Assembly (NCBI GenBank): GCA_965153455.1
Contig: OZ234503.1
Span: 11,599,118-11,663,117 of the forward strand
Length of the DNA: 64,000 nucleotides
Direction: 5' to 3'
DNA from: Sphagnum compactum
Taxonomy: Eukaryota; Bryophyta; Sphagnopsida; Sphagnales
The notes under the pieces are model-generated. The model was given only the letters and a program-made list of their open reading frames with translations. It was not told the DNA's origin and ran no database searches. The first letter of the stretch is position 1, and every line of letters begins with the position of its first letter. The translations under genes were made by a program, and so were the position numbers. Positions 23,506 to 34,611 of this stretch are shown here, piece after piece.

Positions 23506-26500
23506 TCACCTTCGACACCAAAGAATCATGTTGGTGCGCTGGCCGGAAGTTATGGCCTTAGCACCATGACGATGGCGGCCAGCATGTAGTATGGCATGCC
23601 CAGGAACATGTGAATACTCCAGCACCTCCTACAATCATTGATGGACACATAAGAAAGGACTATTATTAAGTTCAACCTTGTTCACACAGAAGCAAACATA
23701 AATTTTAGGTCCTAAACCTCCCATCAACTGGCAGGGAGCCTAACCTCAGGTCGAGCTTCTCCATTTACATGCTTGTCGCAGCGCACACCCCGAAAGAAAA
23801 GTTCACCACTGTCAAATTGTTTCCCAAGGCACACATTAAGGGTGACCTCCGAGTCATCAACGTGAAAGCCTGCAATGCACGAAAATAGTGAACATTAAGG
23901 ATGCAATTTTTGCAGAAAGAGATGAAACCAAAGTTTCCTTACATCAACCATGGATTGATACCTCATCTGATGAATGGATCAGATAGTTGATTCAATTTAG
24001 ATCATGAATCCTTGAAAGATAAAACAAGCTTGACTTACATCAGCATCTAGTCAACATCCTTGTCAATTATGGTTCCACATCCTACCAGATGATCTATACA
24101 TATAAAAACAATAGTCAAAACAACAAAACATCGCAGAAATTTGCAAGCAGGTAGATTCTACAGGAAATTTGACAATATATTTGCCTTCTACAGCTGATAA
24201 TTAGTCACCACCTATTGTGCAGAAGCCTAAGGATGGCTGCAGCTAGGGTTCATCTTGCAGATGTTTCAACATGTCAGATCAGAGACACACCCATCAAGAT
24301 AGGTGAAAGATGGAGGAGCAGCAGGGGGTAGTAGCAGTGAACCAGTGGGGCATGCTATTCGAAGAGTACAAGGATTGTGACACCCACCAAGATCAAGATC
24401 ACGGTCCATGGCATACTCCACAACAAAACCATGGTGTGAATCTAGAGAAGACCCACCAACATTCGGAAATAACACTGCACTTTGACAAGACGACGTAACT
24501 TTCAGAGAGGGAAGAAGAAAGCCTAAGATCCAAACACCACAGAATGGAATTGAGAATAACAAGAGACAGACAAGAGGTTCAAAATAGAGTGCTGCAAAAA
24601 GACAGGACAGTGAAGCACCAGCAGCCATGGGGTTCAGGTAGCGGGTCATGAGCTCATTTAACATGTTTTCCATCCCAATATCATCTAGCACTGCCCCATA
24701 GTTGTTCATTGTATTGGGCCGCATAACTTTGACTTTTGCATCCTGAGCCCATTTCTCAAAGTGTTCAACCTGTACACAGAGCACCATGTCAGGTTGAATT
24801 TCCAGGTGGCAGACACAGAGATGGCACACATATACCCTATCTGTGCAGGCCATCCATGAATTAATTCAAGAGTTCCAATCAAAATAATTCTGGTCAAGCC
24901 TGCACCTCCTCCAACATCATAGAGCAAAAGGCAGGTTTCAGCATGTTGAAAGTAAAAACGCCTGGGGAATGTGCAATCAGAATATGACGTAGGGCAGCTT
25001 CTGATCCATCCTTGATTGCATCCAAGAATGAACCCACAAAGAATTGCTCTGGAGCAAAACTATAGAGGTCTTCATGCAGTGGCTGCAGTGGTAAACCATA
25101 AGTTCAGTATACATGACAGAATGACCACAGTCCATGTCTCCCTATAATACCCTGACAACGGGTGAATTCTCATCAAACACCTTCACATATCCATCCCTTT
25201 TGCAAAAGAAAATGATGAAAAAGGCACAACCTGATAATTTGTTCGTATTCTCTCTCTGTATTCCTGATGCTTCTGCACTCAAATGAAGCACACCACCAAG
25301 TCTCCATCAAAAACCTTTTGACCATCTTACAGCACTCATGAGTGTTGGCTCATGTATTTCTCTATACAGAACTTTGACCATCCAGGACTGAAAAACCAAT
25401 CCCTTCCATCATGTATACAGCAAACCCCTGACAGCAACAGGTATAACTATGTGATGCTTATGAAGCACTGTGTCTTTAGAGTTTCAACAACATTGATACA
25501 CACAACACTTTCAAGGCCACAAAGCCACATCCATAATGTTTGTTACTTGCTTTTCCACATTTGTCCAAGGTCATTTTGTGAGCTTCTCCATACAGTCAAG
25601 CATTTTCGTAAGTTGCATACTCATCTAAAGATTTGTGGGTAGTAACTTTGAAGAGCTTGATCAGAACAAATATTGAGTTTAGCATCTTTGCCTACAACCA
25701 AAGGATGTGATCATGTGCACACTAACACCCTAATGTACACAAAATGAAAAAAACCCATCAGAAAACCCAACACGGCAGTCCAAGTGTTTGTACTCCCTAA
25801 AGAAAATATCATTGAGCTGGTGGATCAGACTTATTCCCTGGCATAATACAGAACAAATTAAATCAAATAGCCACCAGGATACCACCAGAAACACAATTGT
25901 AGTTTGCTTTCCTGGAGTCTCAAGCTCTAGGTGTAAGTCTAAGGTTTATTGGCCAATTTCAACAGAAAAATGGCAACTCTCAAGAGTATGGAGAAATCTC
26001 CAATGCTCACAATTAAAAGGAACCAGACCAGGCCCAAAAAGAATTAGGAAAAAGAAAAACACCAGACAAGGACCAAAGAACAGGCAAGAAGAAAATACAC
26101 AGAAGGGAAGAACAAGTTCAAAATGAATTATAAGACTACCAGTATAAACAGCAGTGACAGTCCCTCAATTGTTTAGAGACCATTGAGAGTAACCTGTACA
26201 ATATGACTTTTCTATCACAACATACCCACTGACTTCATCAGCTCCCCCACACAGTGGGTATAGACTATAGACCATTGTAACCAATAGACTGCACACTGAC
26301 TTGCTGTCACAAAAAAAATGAGCACAATAGCACATCACTTCATATAGGAAACAGGTTCTAAAGCAAATTCTGCATTGGAGTGAATTAGAAAAGGGGATAT
26401 TGCATTTACCATGAGTCATCATGATGTTTTAGGGTTCCGTGCCCCTGATGTTCATTTGAGGCCAGATCTCACAACTGAGAAGCGAATATCCTGTATTCTA

Positions 26501-27399
26501 AGCCACTATCAATTACTTTTGTGCCCTCTTACTCTTTATTCATACATTTTCCTCTATAGCCAATGGACCCAACTGACCTAAAAATCAAAATTAGGGATTT
26601 GGAAATGTCTGGAACAGAAGCATGCAACTCTCCCTGGTTGTAACACATTCATGCAATTTCTGTGACACCTGGAGGAAATATGGAAAACAAAGCACAGCAA
26701 CATAGTGGTGGTAGTCACTGTCTTAGGGATTCTTCATCTGAGAGAGTGACTACCACCAGAATGACAATATCAAGTTTGAGAAATCCAGTCTTGGAAAATG
26801 CAAAATACTGAAACCCTACTGTCTTCACGAAAACATCATGTGCTCTTAATTATCCTTCACATTTTTCTTTTCTTTTTGCTTTCTTTTCTGTTACTGGAAG
26901 GTTCAAGAATTCACACAAAAACCCACTCAGCAATTCTATTATCTGTTTTTCCTTTCTCATGTATCTCTCATTGAGAAATCTTTCGGACTTCACTTGGAAA
27001 AGATCGAGGTTGAATATATCGAGGTTGCTGAAATTTAGGGTTTACCTTTGCCCGCTCACCATTAGGTCGATACTTGGCCAAAACACGCTCCAGCATTGCA
27101 AGCTTCTTCTCACGTGACGCCCCTAAACAATTAGATGGCAAATGCTGCTCCATTACACTGTACAATAATGCTGGATACTCCAAATCCTCCATATCCTCAT
27201 AGCTCTCCGGTTTATGACCCGCATGTGGGGTCTTCTGGAGCCTAGGAACCGGTACAGCCTCCCTCGCAAGCTCCTCTTCACGCGATGGTCTCCGCGCTGT
27301 AACTTGTTGTCCATTTTTGGAACCAGGTTTCATCCTCTTCCTGCTACTCACGGTCTCCCCAACTGCACTCACGGCCGCGGAAGGTGGAGGCTCCTTCAT
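23506..27399 (-). CDS. PKHD-type 2-oxoglutarate/Fe(II)-dependent oxygenase
   Basis: Seven exons in transcript order: 27399-27046, 25272-25231, 25082-24906, 24769-24619, 24474-24388, 23869-23745, 23628-23506. They total 1059 bases (352 residues) in one frame. The protein matches the plant family that includes Arabidopsis PKHD-type hydroxylase At1g22950: an N-terminal SYEDMEDLEYPALL region, the block KVMRPNTMNNYGAVLDDIG, then LDSHHGFVVEYAMDRD, and the iron-binding HVDDSEVTL with H-x-D at about residues 273-275. The distal His lies in HAGRHRHG (about 327-333), followed by SGQR, whose Arg should bind 2-oxoglutarate. These enzymes couple 2-oxoglutarate decarboxylation to hydroxylation of a substrate; the plant substrate is not known to me. 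Start: the first ATG of a frame whose leader is a poly-G tract on the transcript strand. Residues 1-50 are poorly conserved and basic. Confidence 0.9.
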
Positions 27400-27416
27400 C
27401 TCTTATTCTCTCCTCT

Positions 27417-27453
27417 GCCCCCCCTCCCCCCCCCCCCCCCCCCCCCCCCCGCC
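27417..27453. repeat. Poly-C tract (poly-G on the transcript strand)
   Basis: About 30 C residues, interrupted by single T or G, directly upstream of the oxygenase start codon at 27399. On the minus strand, where the gene is read, it is a G run about 20-55 bases 5' of the ATG. (CA)n runs follow at about 27559-27582 and 27627-27638. Confidence 0.85.
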
Positions 27454-27674
27454 CGCCCCTCTTCCACAAGCAGCTACCATACAATGCAATACGCCAGACA
27501 GAGGCCTTGAGAACACCAAACCTCACTAAAAAATACGCAAATTCACAAGCACGCAAAAAAACACACACACACACACACACAGAGAGAGAAAAAAGGATCA
27601 CTAAATACAAACACACTCACAAGGTCACACACACACACAACACAGCAAAAAACGTACAAAAAACACACACATGA

Positions 27675-29962
27675 AGAGCTCCAAACCCTAAAAATGGATA
27701 TCAACAGTTTCAGATGACACCAACAGGGTAGGAAAGTAGACAGGAAGGCAGGAAAGTAGGCAAATAATGTCAACAAAAAAATAGGTGCCTGTAGGTCTGA
27801 ATTCCTTTTTTGGGGGAAATAATTGACAAATTAGTAATTATTATAATATTATAATATTATATTTTAATAAGTCAATCATTTATAAATTCAATAAACAAAC
27901 AAATGAAAAGGGTTCCTTTGTTGTTGTTAGATGAGCTTGGATGAATGTATGTATTTATTGTTCTTATTATGATGAGAATGAAATTGGGGGGAAAAAGAAG
28001 GGTTTGGTGGGGTTAAAAACAAAGGGGTTTGGTTTTGTTAGATGTCAACATCTTATCAAGTTACTTTTCATTTTTGGAGATATTTTTGCTTCATGCACTT
28101 AACTTTTTGGAACTATGAGATACGTGGACTTAAAACTTTAGTATCAGTATCATTCATCTGGTGGAGAGCTTGTAGTAAATCTATGTTTTTATCATTTCTA
28201 TTCTTTCATGGATCTATTGTCAATTTTCAACAAGTTTGTTTGTTTTTTCAACCCAAAAAAGTCTCAAAAAAACATACAAAAAGTTGATTAAATAAATTTT
28301 ATAATTAAAGTATGAAAAGTATTTTTTGAGGTCTACCTATTTCTCCCCCTTTCCCCCCTCCCCCCCCACACCTACCTATTTTAAATATGAAATGGTAGTA
28401 CAAACATACATGTGTTTTGTCATATTTACATTATCTATTCCTAAAGAATAGGATCTTCGACAAATAGCCCAATAATGGTCCCTTTGAGATGAAAAGGGGA
28501 AAAAGATGAGGAAGAAGAAGAAGGAAAAGGGGATAATGAAAAGGAAGACAAAATAAAGTTGTCAAATTTTCTTTTGACAACATGAATGAAGTAAGACTTC
28601 AAATAAATGTTAGTAAATAAATTATACCAAATGCATTCAATATCAATAATCATGGATGGATTTTACCACAAAGATGTTTTTTTTAATTATTAGGTGGATG
28701 AAATGTGAACACATCAATGAAAATAAAATTTTGGATGAAATTCCAATATATGGATGAATTATATTGTGCAAGGATCTATTAACTCAAATGGACAAAAAAT
28801 TCCCACTTGTTTGTTAGTCCACTTTATGGATAAAACTTGATGATGAATGGACTTATTTTTGTGGATCAAATTGAATGCCCACACCTGTAATTTTGCCATG
28901 TGGGTGGAAATGAACTCGAATGTAAATGGATGAAGTTCAATGACAATATGAGTGAAATCAAGCTTCAAAAACAAAATCATTCACAAATGCAAAACTAATG
29001 CATGTTTGTGTGTAGCTAGTAGGGAAGGAAGGAAGGAAATTGGTATGTAAGCTTCACCCACATGGATGATGTTTTATATGACTCAATGTCAGTGAATTTA
29101 TTCCATTTTTTCCACTTTGTCCATTTCATCCATGTCATTGAATTCCTTCATTTGGTACCTTTCATCACTCATGTTGTCAACTAACCAATATTGTGATTTT
29201 CATTTATGAAATTCATTTTCATTCATGTGATAATTTCATGAATGTTTCCTAAATAAGCATGACAGTGAAGAAGAACTTTGATTTTCAACAGAATGTTCTG
29301 AATGTTTGAAACAATTGGGAACTTGATTCTAGTGGTTCTTTACAGTAGTGTCATGCAATACACCACTATTTGAGGAGAAATTGTGAAAGTTGATACCCTG
29401 AGTTGCATATAACATATGATTCACACGTGCCAATTTCAATAACTTTGGCATTACAATATTGATATCCTTAACTTCAAATTTGAATGCCCATTTTGCATAT
29501 GAACATGTAGTAACAACATCTCCCCCTCCCCTTCTGCCAAGTCCCACATTTGCAATACATAATTTTCAGTAAAAACATTTAAGAATTATGTTCTTAAATA
29601 TGTTGTAAACATTTTTGTGACAATCAATTTGTTAATAATACACTAAAATGACAATCAGAAAGAAAAAAAAAAAACAAAGAAATTAACACATTAACAACAC
29701 TAGAAAATCAAACTGAGAACTGTTAAACACAGTGAGAAAACAACCAAATAATTATGAATGCTTTAATGCAAGAAACATACATGCAAATTCATGTTACAAT
29801 TGCTAAACTCATTATGGGATTTTGTCTTTTGAACATTGTGTAAATTAAGGTTAATCAATCCACATTGATGATCAGCTCCAGCAAAATTTAAAACAACAAG
29901 AATGGGTGAGCAGTCATAAACTTACAAGTTTCAGTCGAAGTATCAGGTCATCACCTTCATCA
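27675..29962. other. Gene-free, AT-rich interval
   Basis: No gene seen. It should include the promoter of the minus-strand oxygenase near 27.5-27.9 kb and the downstream region of the minus-strand gene to the right. Holds short purine-rich and A/T-rich tracts (for example GAAGAAGAAG near 28510) and a GGAAGGAAGGAAG run near 29023. Confidence 0.4.
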
Positions 29963-30145
29963 TGGAAGGCACTGACAAGCTGCCATTACTTCCCAATGAC
30001 TTTGTCTGCTCCCAACAGTGGTGTAGATAAGTATTTAGTAATCTCCTCAAAATTCCTGGCCAACAATTACACAAAAATTGGCTTTGTTAGTTTCTGTCAC
30101 ATTTCCTAAAGCAGCCAGAAGACCCACCCTGATATCAGCTAGCAC
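29963..30145. repeat. Dispersed ~190-base repeat, copy 2
   Basis: The counterpart of 23238-23430, diverged by substitutions and small gaps but alignable along most of its length. It begins about 300 bases beyond the stop codon of the minus-strand gene at 30448-33000. Confidence 0.6.
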
Positions 30146-30447
30146 TCAACTGACATGACTAATATTTTTTTAAATCCTCATTCATTCTGCAACATTATAA
30201 TTTTGCTATGGAAATAACCTTTGTTACATAATAGCTTGTCACTCTTCAAGCAATCATCTAAGCCTAAGGCATAGAGAGGCCTACCTAGAGGGTAGTGATT
30301 GCAGCCTCCTGCACCCTGAACATATCCTTCTAAGCACAACACCCTGGATGCTGATTGTCAAATATCTGCAAAACATCCAGGTGATAACATGCTGGTAACA
30401 CCCACACCTGTAGCTTGATTCAGGGAGGCTCTGAAATGGGTTTGGTT

Positions 30448-32248
30448 TCACCAGTGTGTAAAACACCACTGGAACCACTGTTGCACAGCATGAGCCACCA
30501 CATGCTCTACAAGGTCAGCCTGCATCACAAAACACATACATTCCCTCATCAGTAGCCCGTAATGATTCCATCTTTAAGCCAACTCTGCTTGTAGGTTCTG
30601 CAAAGACATTGATGGATCAATCACATGTCAGGAAACAGGAACTGCATATTCCTGGTAGATAACTACAGAAAAATGAATAACAAGTTTGCCAATGTCCCAG
30701 TGAAAAGAAACCCTACAGCTCAAACCTAGAATGGCCAACCTGACCTTCAGCACACAAAAATAAGAATTAGTACCTTAGTCCATGCCAGAGTGTAGTTATC
30801 AATGGACAGGAACCAGCTGCAGTCATCTATTGATAGGGACTTCACAGAATTTGAACCAGCTACATGATCCTCACTATCTGTCAGGGTCTCATCATCATCG
30901 AGGTCAAACTTCTCTCTTTTTATATCCTTCCTTCTTTTCTTGAATCGCTTCCTGCTTCTAACACGTCCAGGGCTTCTATGTTTCCTGTCATCATCAGCTT
31001 CCAACAGAGTGGAAGAGCATCGAAAGCTAAGCTCAACATCAGTGAGTAAGGCCTCAAAGGCTTCTTTGTCCATGGGCAGCACCAGCAATTGGTAGTACAA
31101 CCTCCAGGATTCAATTGCCAAAAACTTACATGCAAGTGGTTTTCTCAGCTTCAACACTTTATATCTAAGTGCCCAGTGCTCCCTTTCTTCTTCCTCCAAC
31201 TTCAAATTCATATCATCTCTGTGTGACTTCATCTCATGTGCCTCTTCTTCATGTTCCTCTTCTTGCAGTATACGCCAAAGGTTTCGCCCATGACTAATAC
31301 AAGCATTGCAGAACACCAGTTCCTCAAGGGAATTCCACTGCAAACCCTCAAACATAACCAACTCTATCCAGCTAGTGCTCTTATGTTGGGAGACATTTTC
31401 AAGACTTCCAGTCTTAGCCTGCTTTGAAGAGCCATGACGAGCTACAGTTCTATTTCTAACACGTGACAGGGCAAGTCCCAATTCATTTATGAAAGTAAGA
31501 AAGTCATGGTCTTTAACTATGTGAAGAATCTGCTGACAAAGAACAAAAAAAGACTCGTCAGCTACATAATCCTTAACAATCTGCCATCCTTCTGAAACCT
31601 GGTCTTTGACCATCTTCAGCAATTCCTGGGTGAAAAATGTAAAATTCAAGGATAAAAACTCGCCATCTTTGAGGGAGTCTTTGAGCTCTTCAGAGCGCCA
31701 AAACCCAGGGACCCGTTCCAGGAAATTATTGACTGATTCAAGCACATCAAGCTCTAGGAAATAATGTGGCTTTGCAGCCACTGTTGCAGGAGCTTGTGCA
31801 TGACTTCCCTTCCATTCCAGCTCATGCCAACATTCCTCCCGGTGCAAAAAAGCATACCGAGCCAATGCTCTCGCTCCCTGTTGGTGGTCATTTTGTCCTG
31901 CCCCAGCAAAGTTCTGGAACCAAAGCAATATTCTTCTGGAATCTCCTGCCAGCCGGAAAATCTCTCCAGTCTCAGCAAACTAATTAAAAACTACAACATC
32001 ATCCTCTTCTGGCACTGAACCCTAGAACTAAACCCTGCACCAATTTCAGAGTCACATTGTACTTAGTCCTCCCCATCTAGAGATTCCATTTTCTTGCAAG
32101 TTAACCATGACAACTGAACCCTAATCATAAACACAACTGGTCTGTATCATCAAAGCTTCAAAAGCATGCTTCCATATATAAAGAATGAATACTGGAAGCT
32201 GTATACAGATTTCCTTCATATAAATTTGTGCTCAATTAAACATGGTTA

Positions 32249-32283
<35 letters not shown>

Positions 32284-33000
32284 AATCTGCAAAAGGTACC
32301 TGAAAAGAAGCGCTGCAGAAGCTTGCTGTCTTTGGCTATTAGCTTTGCAACCCACTGGGGGCGGTTTTCACATACCATCCGCAGCAACTGTGTTTCAACC
32401 CCACCTAAACCACAAGATAATGGTTGAAATCTTCAGAACCTTTTTTTGGGGGGAGGGGAAGAACTGTATTCTGATTTTCAAAGAAAAAGACACCAATTGA
32501 GCAGCCTCTGAAGAGGTTGCTTGCATTGATTTCACAAAAAATATACATACACAAAGCTGTAGAACATCCTGCAACATCCGGCAACATGCAGTACTCACAC
32601 CAAAGGCAAAGAATCTGTTGCCTTGTTGAAATGAATCCCCTTCACAAAGGCAAGCAAAAAAACACGTAGTCATTTTCTTTTGTAGTAAAAACTGACCTAA
32701 TTTAAAGGAGAAGCTTTGCTCAGGAAAACACTCACCTGCTTGCATCTCCTCCTCCTCATCGCCTCTTGAAACCCTTGAAGCGCGCAAGGAATTGGAGAAA
32801 AGGTCAAGAAAGCAAGATGCCTGCACCTGCGAAGGAACTTCCAGAGATGCCAGAGCTGTGATAAGCCACATACGCGCTTCTCGACCTACCAGCTTCTGTA
32901 ACACTGTCTCCACTTTCTTCAACCTCTTCTCCCTCTTCCTCGCATCCTCCTCATCTCCTATGCCCTCCAACGACGGTACTCGCACCTTCAAACTCACCAT
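30448..33000 (-). CDS. Conserved protein of unknown function, basic C-terminal region
   Basis: Four exons in transcript order: 33000-32736, 32404-32300, 31945-30774, 30519-30448. They total 1614 bases, 537 residues, in one frame with GT-AG introns. It reads like a conserved protein (VETQLLRMVCENRPQWV, AAKPHYFLELDVLESV, LKDSLKDGEF, a Trp-rich C-terminal exon ending WFQWCFTHW), but I cannot attach a name or function. The first ~390 residues are predicted helical, with Leu- and Glu-rich stretches and a Glu-rich segment near EEEHEEEAHEMKS. Residues 444-470 are strongly basic (RSRKRFKKRRKDIKR), a likely nuclear localisation signal, followed by an acidic DLDDDE patch. No enzymatic motif is visible. 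The first ATG in frame was taken as start; the frame stays open about 24 bases further without ATG. A (GA)n run of about 36 bases lies in intron 2. Confidence 0.7.
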
Positions 33001-33309
33001 TGCAGCGACCACAAAACTTACCAAAAAAAAATTGTTTGAAAAAGCAAAAAAAAAACACCAATAGTAGTGTGATGATCAGCCCGCTCTGCCGCTGTTGCAA
33101 AAATCGATTACAGCTTTCAATCCGACTCCCGCAAGCGCTGCCGTCGTCCTCCTCCGCTTCCTCTTCGTCCTCAGTTCAAACCTAAGAAACTAAGGGGGGA
33201 AAACCAGGGCTGGGCGGTTACTAGAAACCGCACTCGGCCCGTCCGGTTATCATCTCAGCTACCAAGAATTTAGTTATAAGTCAAATCTGAAACAGCAACA
33301 GCATGTGGA

Positions 33310-33381
33310 GGGCACTTGGTCTAGTGGTATGATTCTCGCTTCGGGTGCGAGAGGTCGGGAGTTCGATTCCCCCAGTGCCCC
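33310..33381 (+). tRNA. tRNA-Pro (anticodon CGG)
   Basis: A cloverleaf can be drawn. Acceptor GGGCACT (33310-33316) pairs with AGTGCCC (33374-33380), with discriminator C at 33381. The anticodon stem CTCGC/GCGAG encloses the loop TTCGGGT, giving anticodon CGG for CCG codons. The internal promoter boxes are present: TGGTCTAGTGG and GGTTCGATTCC-like sequence (GTTCGATTCC). The T-stem GGGAG/CCCCC has one A-C mismatch. No intron and no encoded CCA, as expected for a eukaryotic nuclear tRNA gene; a T-rich stretch follows. Confidence 0.95.
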
Positions 33382-34439
33382 GTTTCCCTCCCTTTGTTTT
33401 TAAAACTTCCTTTCCACAATGTAATTAAAAAGTCCGGAATTCGTTTTATTGTTTGTGGCAGAATTTCATTGGGAACGCCGTTTGGGAACTGGAACCCTGT
33501 GGGGAGCTTTGGGAACGCCAATTTAATTTGACTTGGGGGGAACTTCAACAACTAGGATACATGTCATTTATGGGAATCCCAAATTAAGCGACTTCTAAAA
33601 ACACTACCTACCTAACCTACACTGGAAACAATTGTGAATTTAATAATGGATTTCTTCATTGGGGATTTTTTTTTTAATTAAAGTAGGGGAACGAAAAAAT
33701 GTAAAATGTGCAAAAGAAAAAATAAAATCATAAGAACTAAAGGAAATTATTTTTTAAGGCCACATACATACAACACAACATCATAATGAACTTGGGTAAA
33801 AACAAATACAAACTTATGATAAATACACAAAAAAATCAACTAGCAAAACATTAATGGGAACAACTTCTTTTTTTAACTTTTTTTGGGAACGTTGATTTGG
33901 AATTTGGGGATAGTCAATGGGAATGATTTACATGTGATAATTGATACCCCACAAAAATGACTTACCAAGCTAAAATTATGTAGAAGTTGAAGATAATAAA
34001 ATTTCGTCTTTTTTTTCTTTTTTTTTTTGGAAGAATCTAAAGTAATTGTGAAAAAAAATTATTCTAATTTTTGAAGGATTAAAAATATATATATTTTGAA
34101 GTTAATAAATTTTTTTTAAAAAAATTCTTCAAGAATGTAAAATACTTGAAGGAAAGAAGGGTTTTTTTCCTCAGTTTTTCCTCATTCACACTGTGTCAAG
34201 CCTATGGGTAAGGAGGCCTGTAAAGGAGAGTTCCAACGGTCAGATCTCTATGTATCTGCAACGCGGATTGAGAATCCGACGGTCAGATCTTTTTGGTCTT
34301 CTTTCTTTCTCGTCGCGCGCACGCGAGAGCGGGCGAGAGAGAGAGAGAGAAGAGAGAGGCGTCGTGATGTGCATGATCGCTCGCAATTCGCAACATCGGA
34401 AATTCGCAGTTCGCAATAGGCAATTGTCGTGGATTTTTC
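33382..34439. other. Intergenic, AT-rich, with the promoter of the next gene
   Basis: No gene seen. AT-rich with oligo-T and oligo-A runs at about 33660-34170. A (GA)n run at about 34336-34356 lies close to the start of the duplicated block. The segment near 33940-33975 (ACCCCACAAAAATGACTTAC) resembles 6609-6633 (ACACCCCACAAAAACGACCT), a possible dispersed repeat fragment. Confidence 0.4.
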
Positions 34440-34611
34440 GCAAGTGGTGGAAGTAAGGAACGCGTTGTAATAGGACGGCACGAAGTAGAAGCAGAACAAA
34501 AGAGGAAAAGGAAGCGGAGCAAGACGAACACGAAGACGGAGAAGCATAGTTTATGAAGCTTGGTTAGGGTTATGAAGCGTGGTGCGTAAGGGGGAGTGGG
34601 AGGGGGCAGCG

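Noticed and set aside
27344-27616. Open frames with poly-Pro or poly-Gly stretches across the C/G run
   Set aside because: They are translations of the homopolymer tract next to the oxygenase gene and have no other content.
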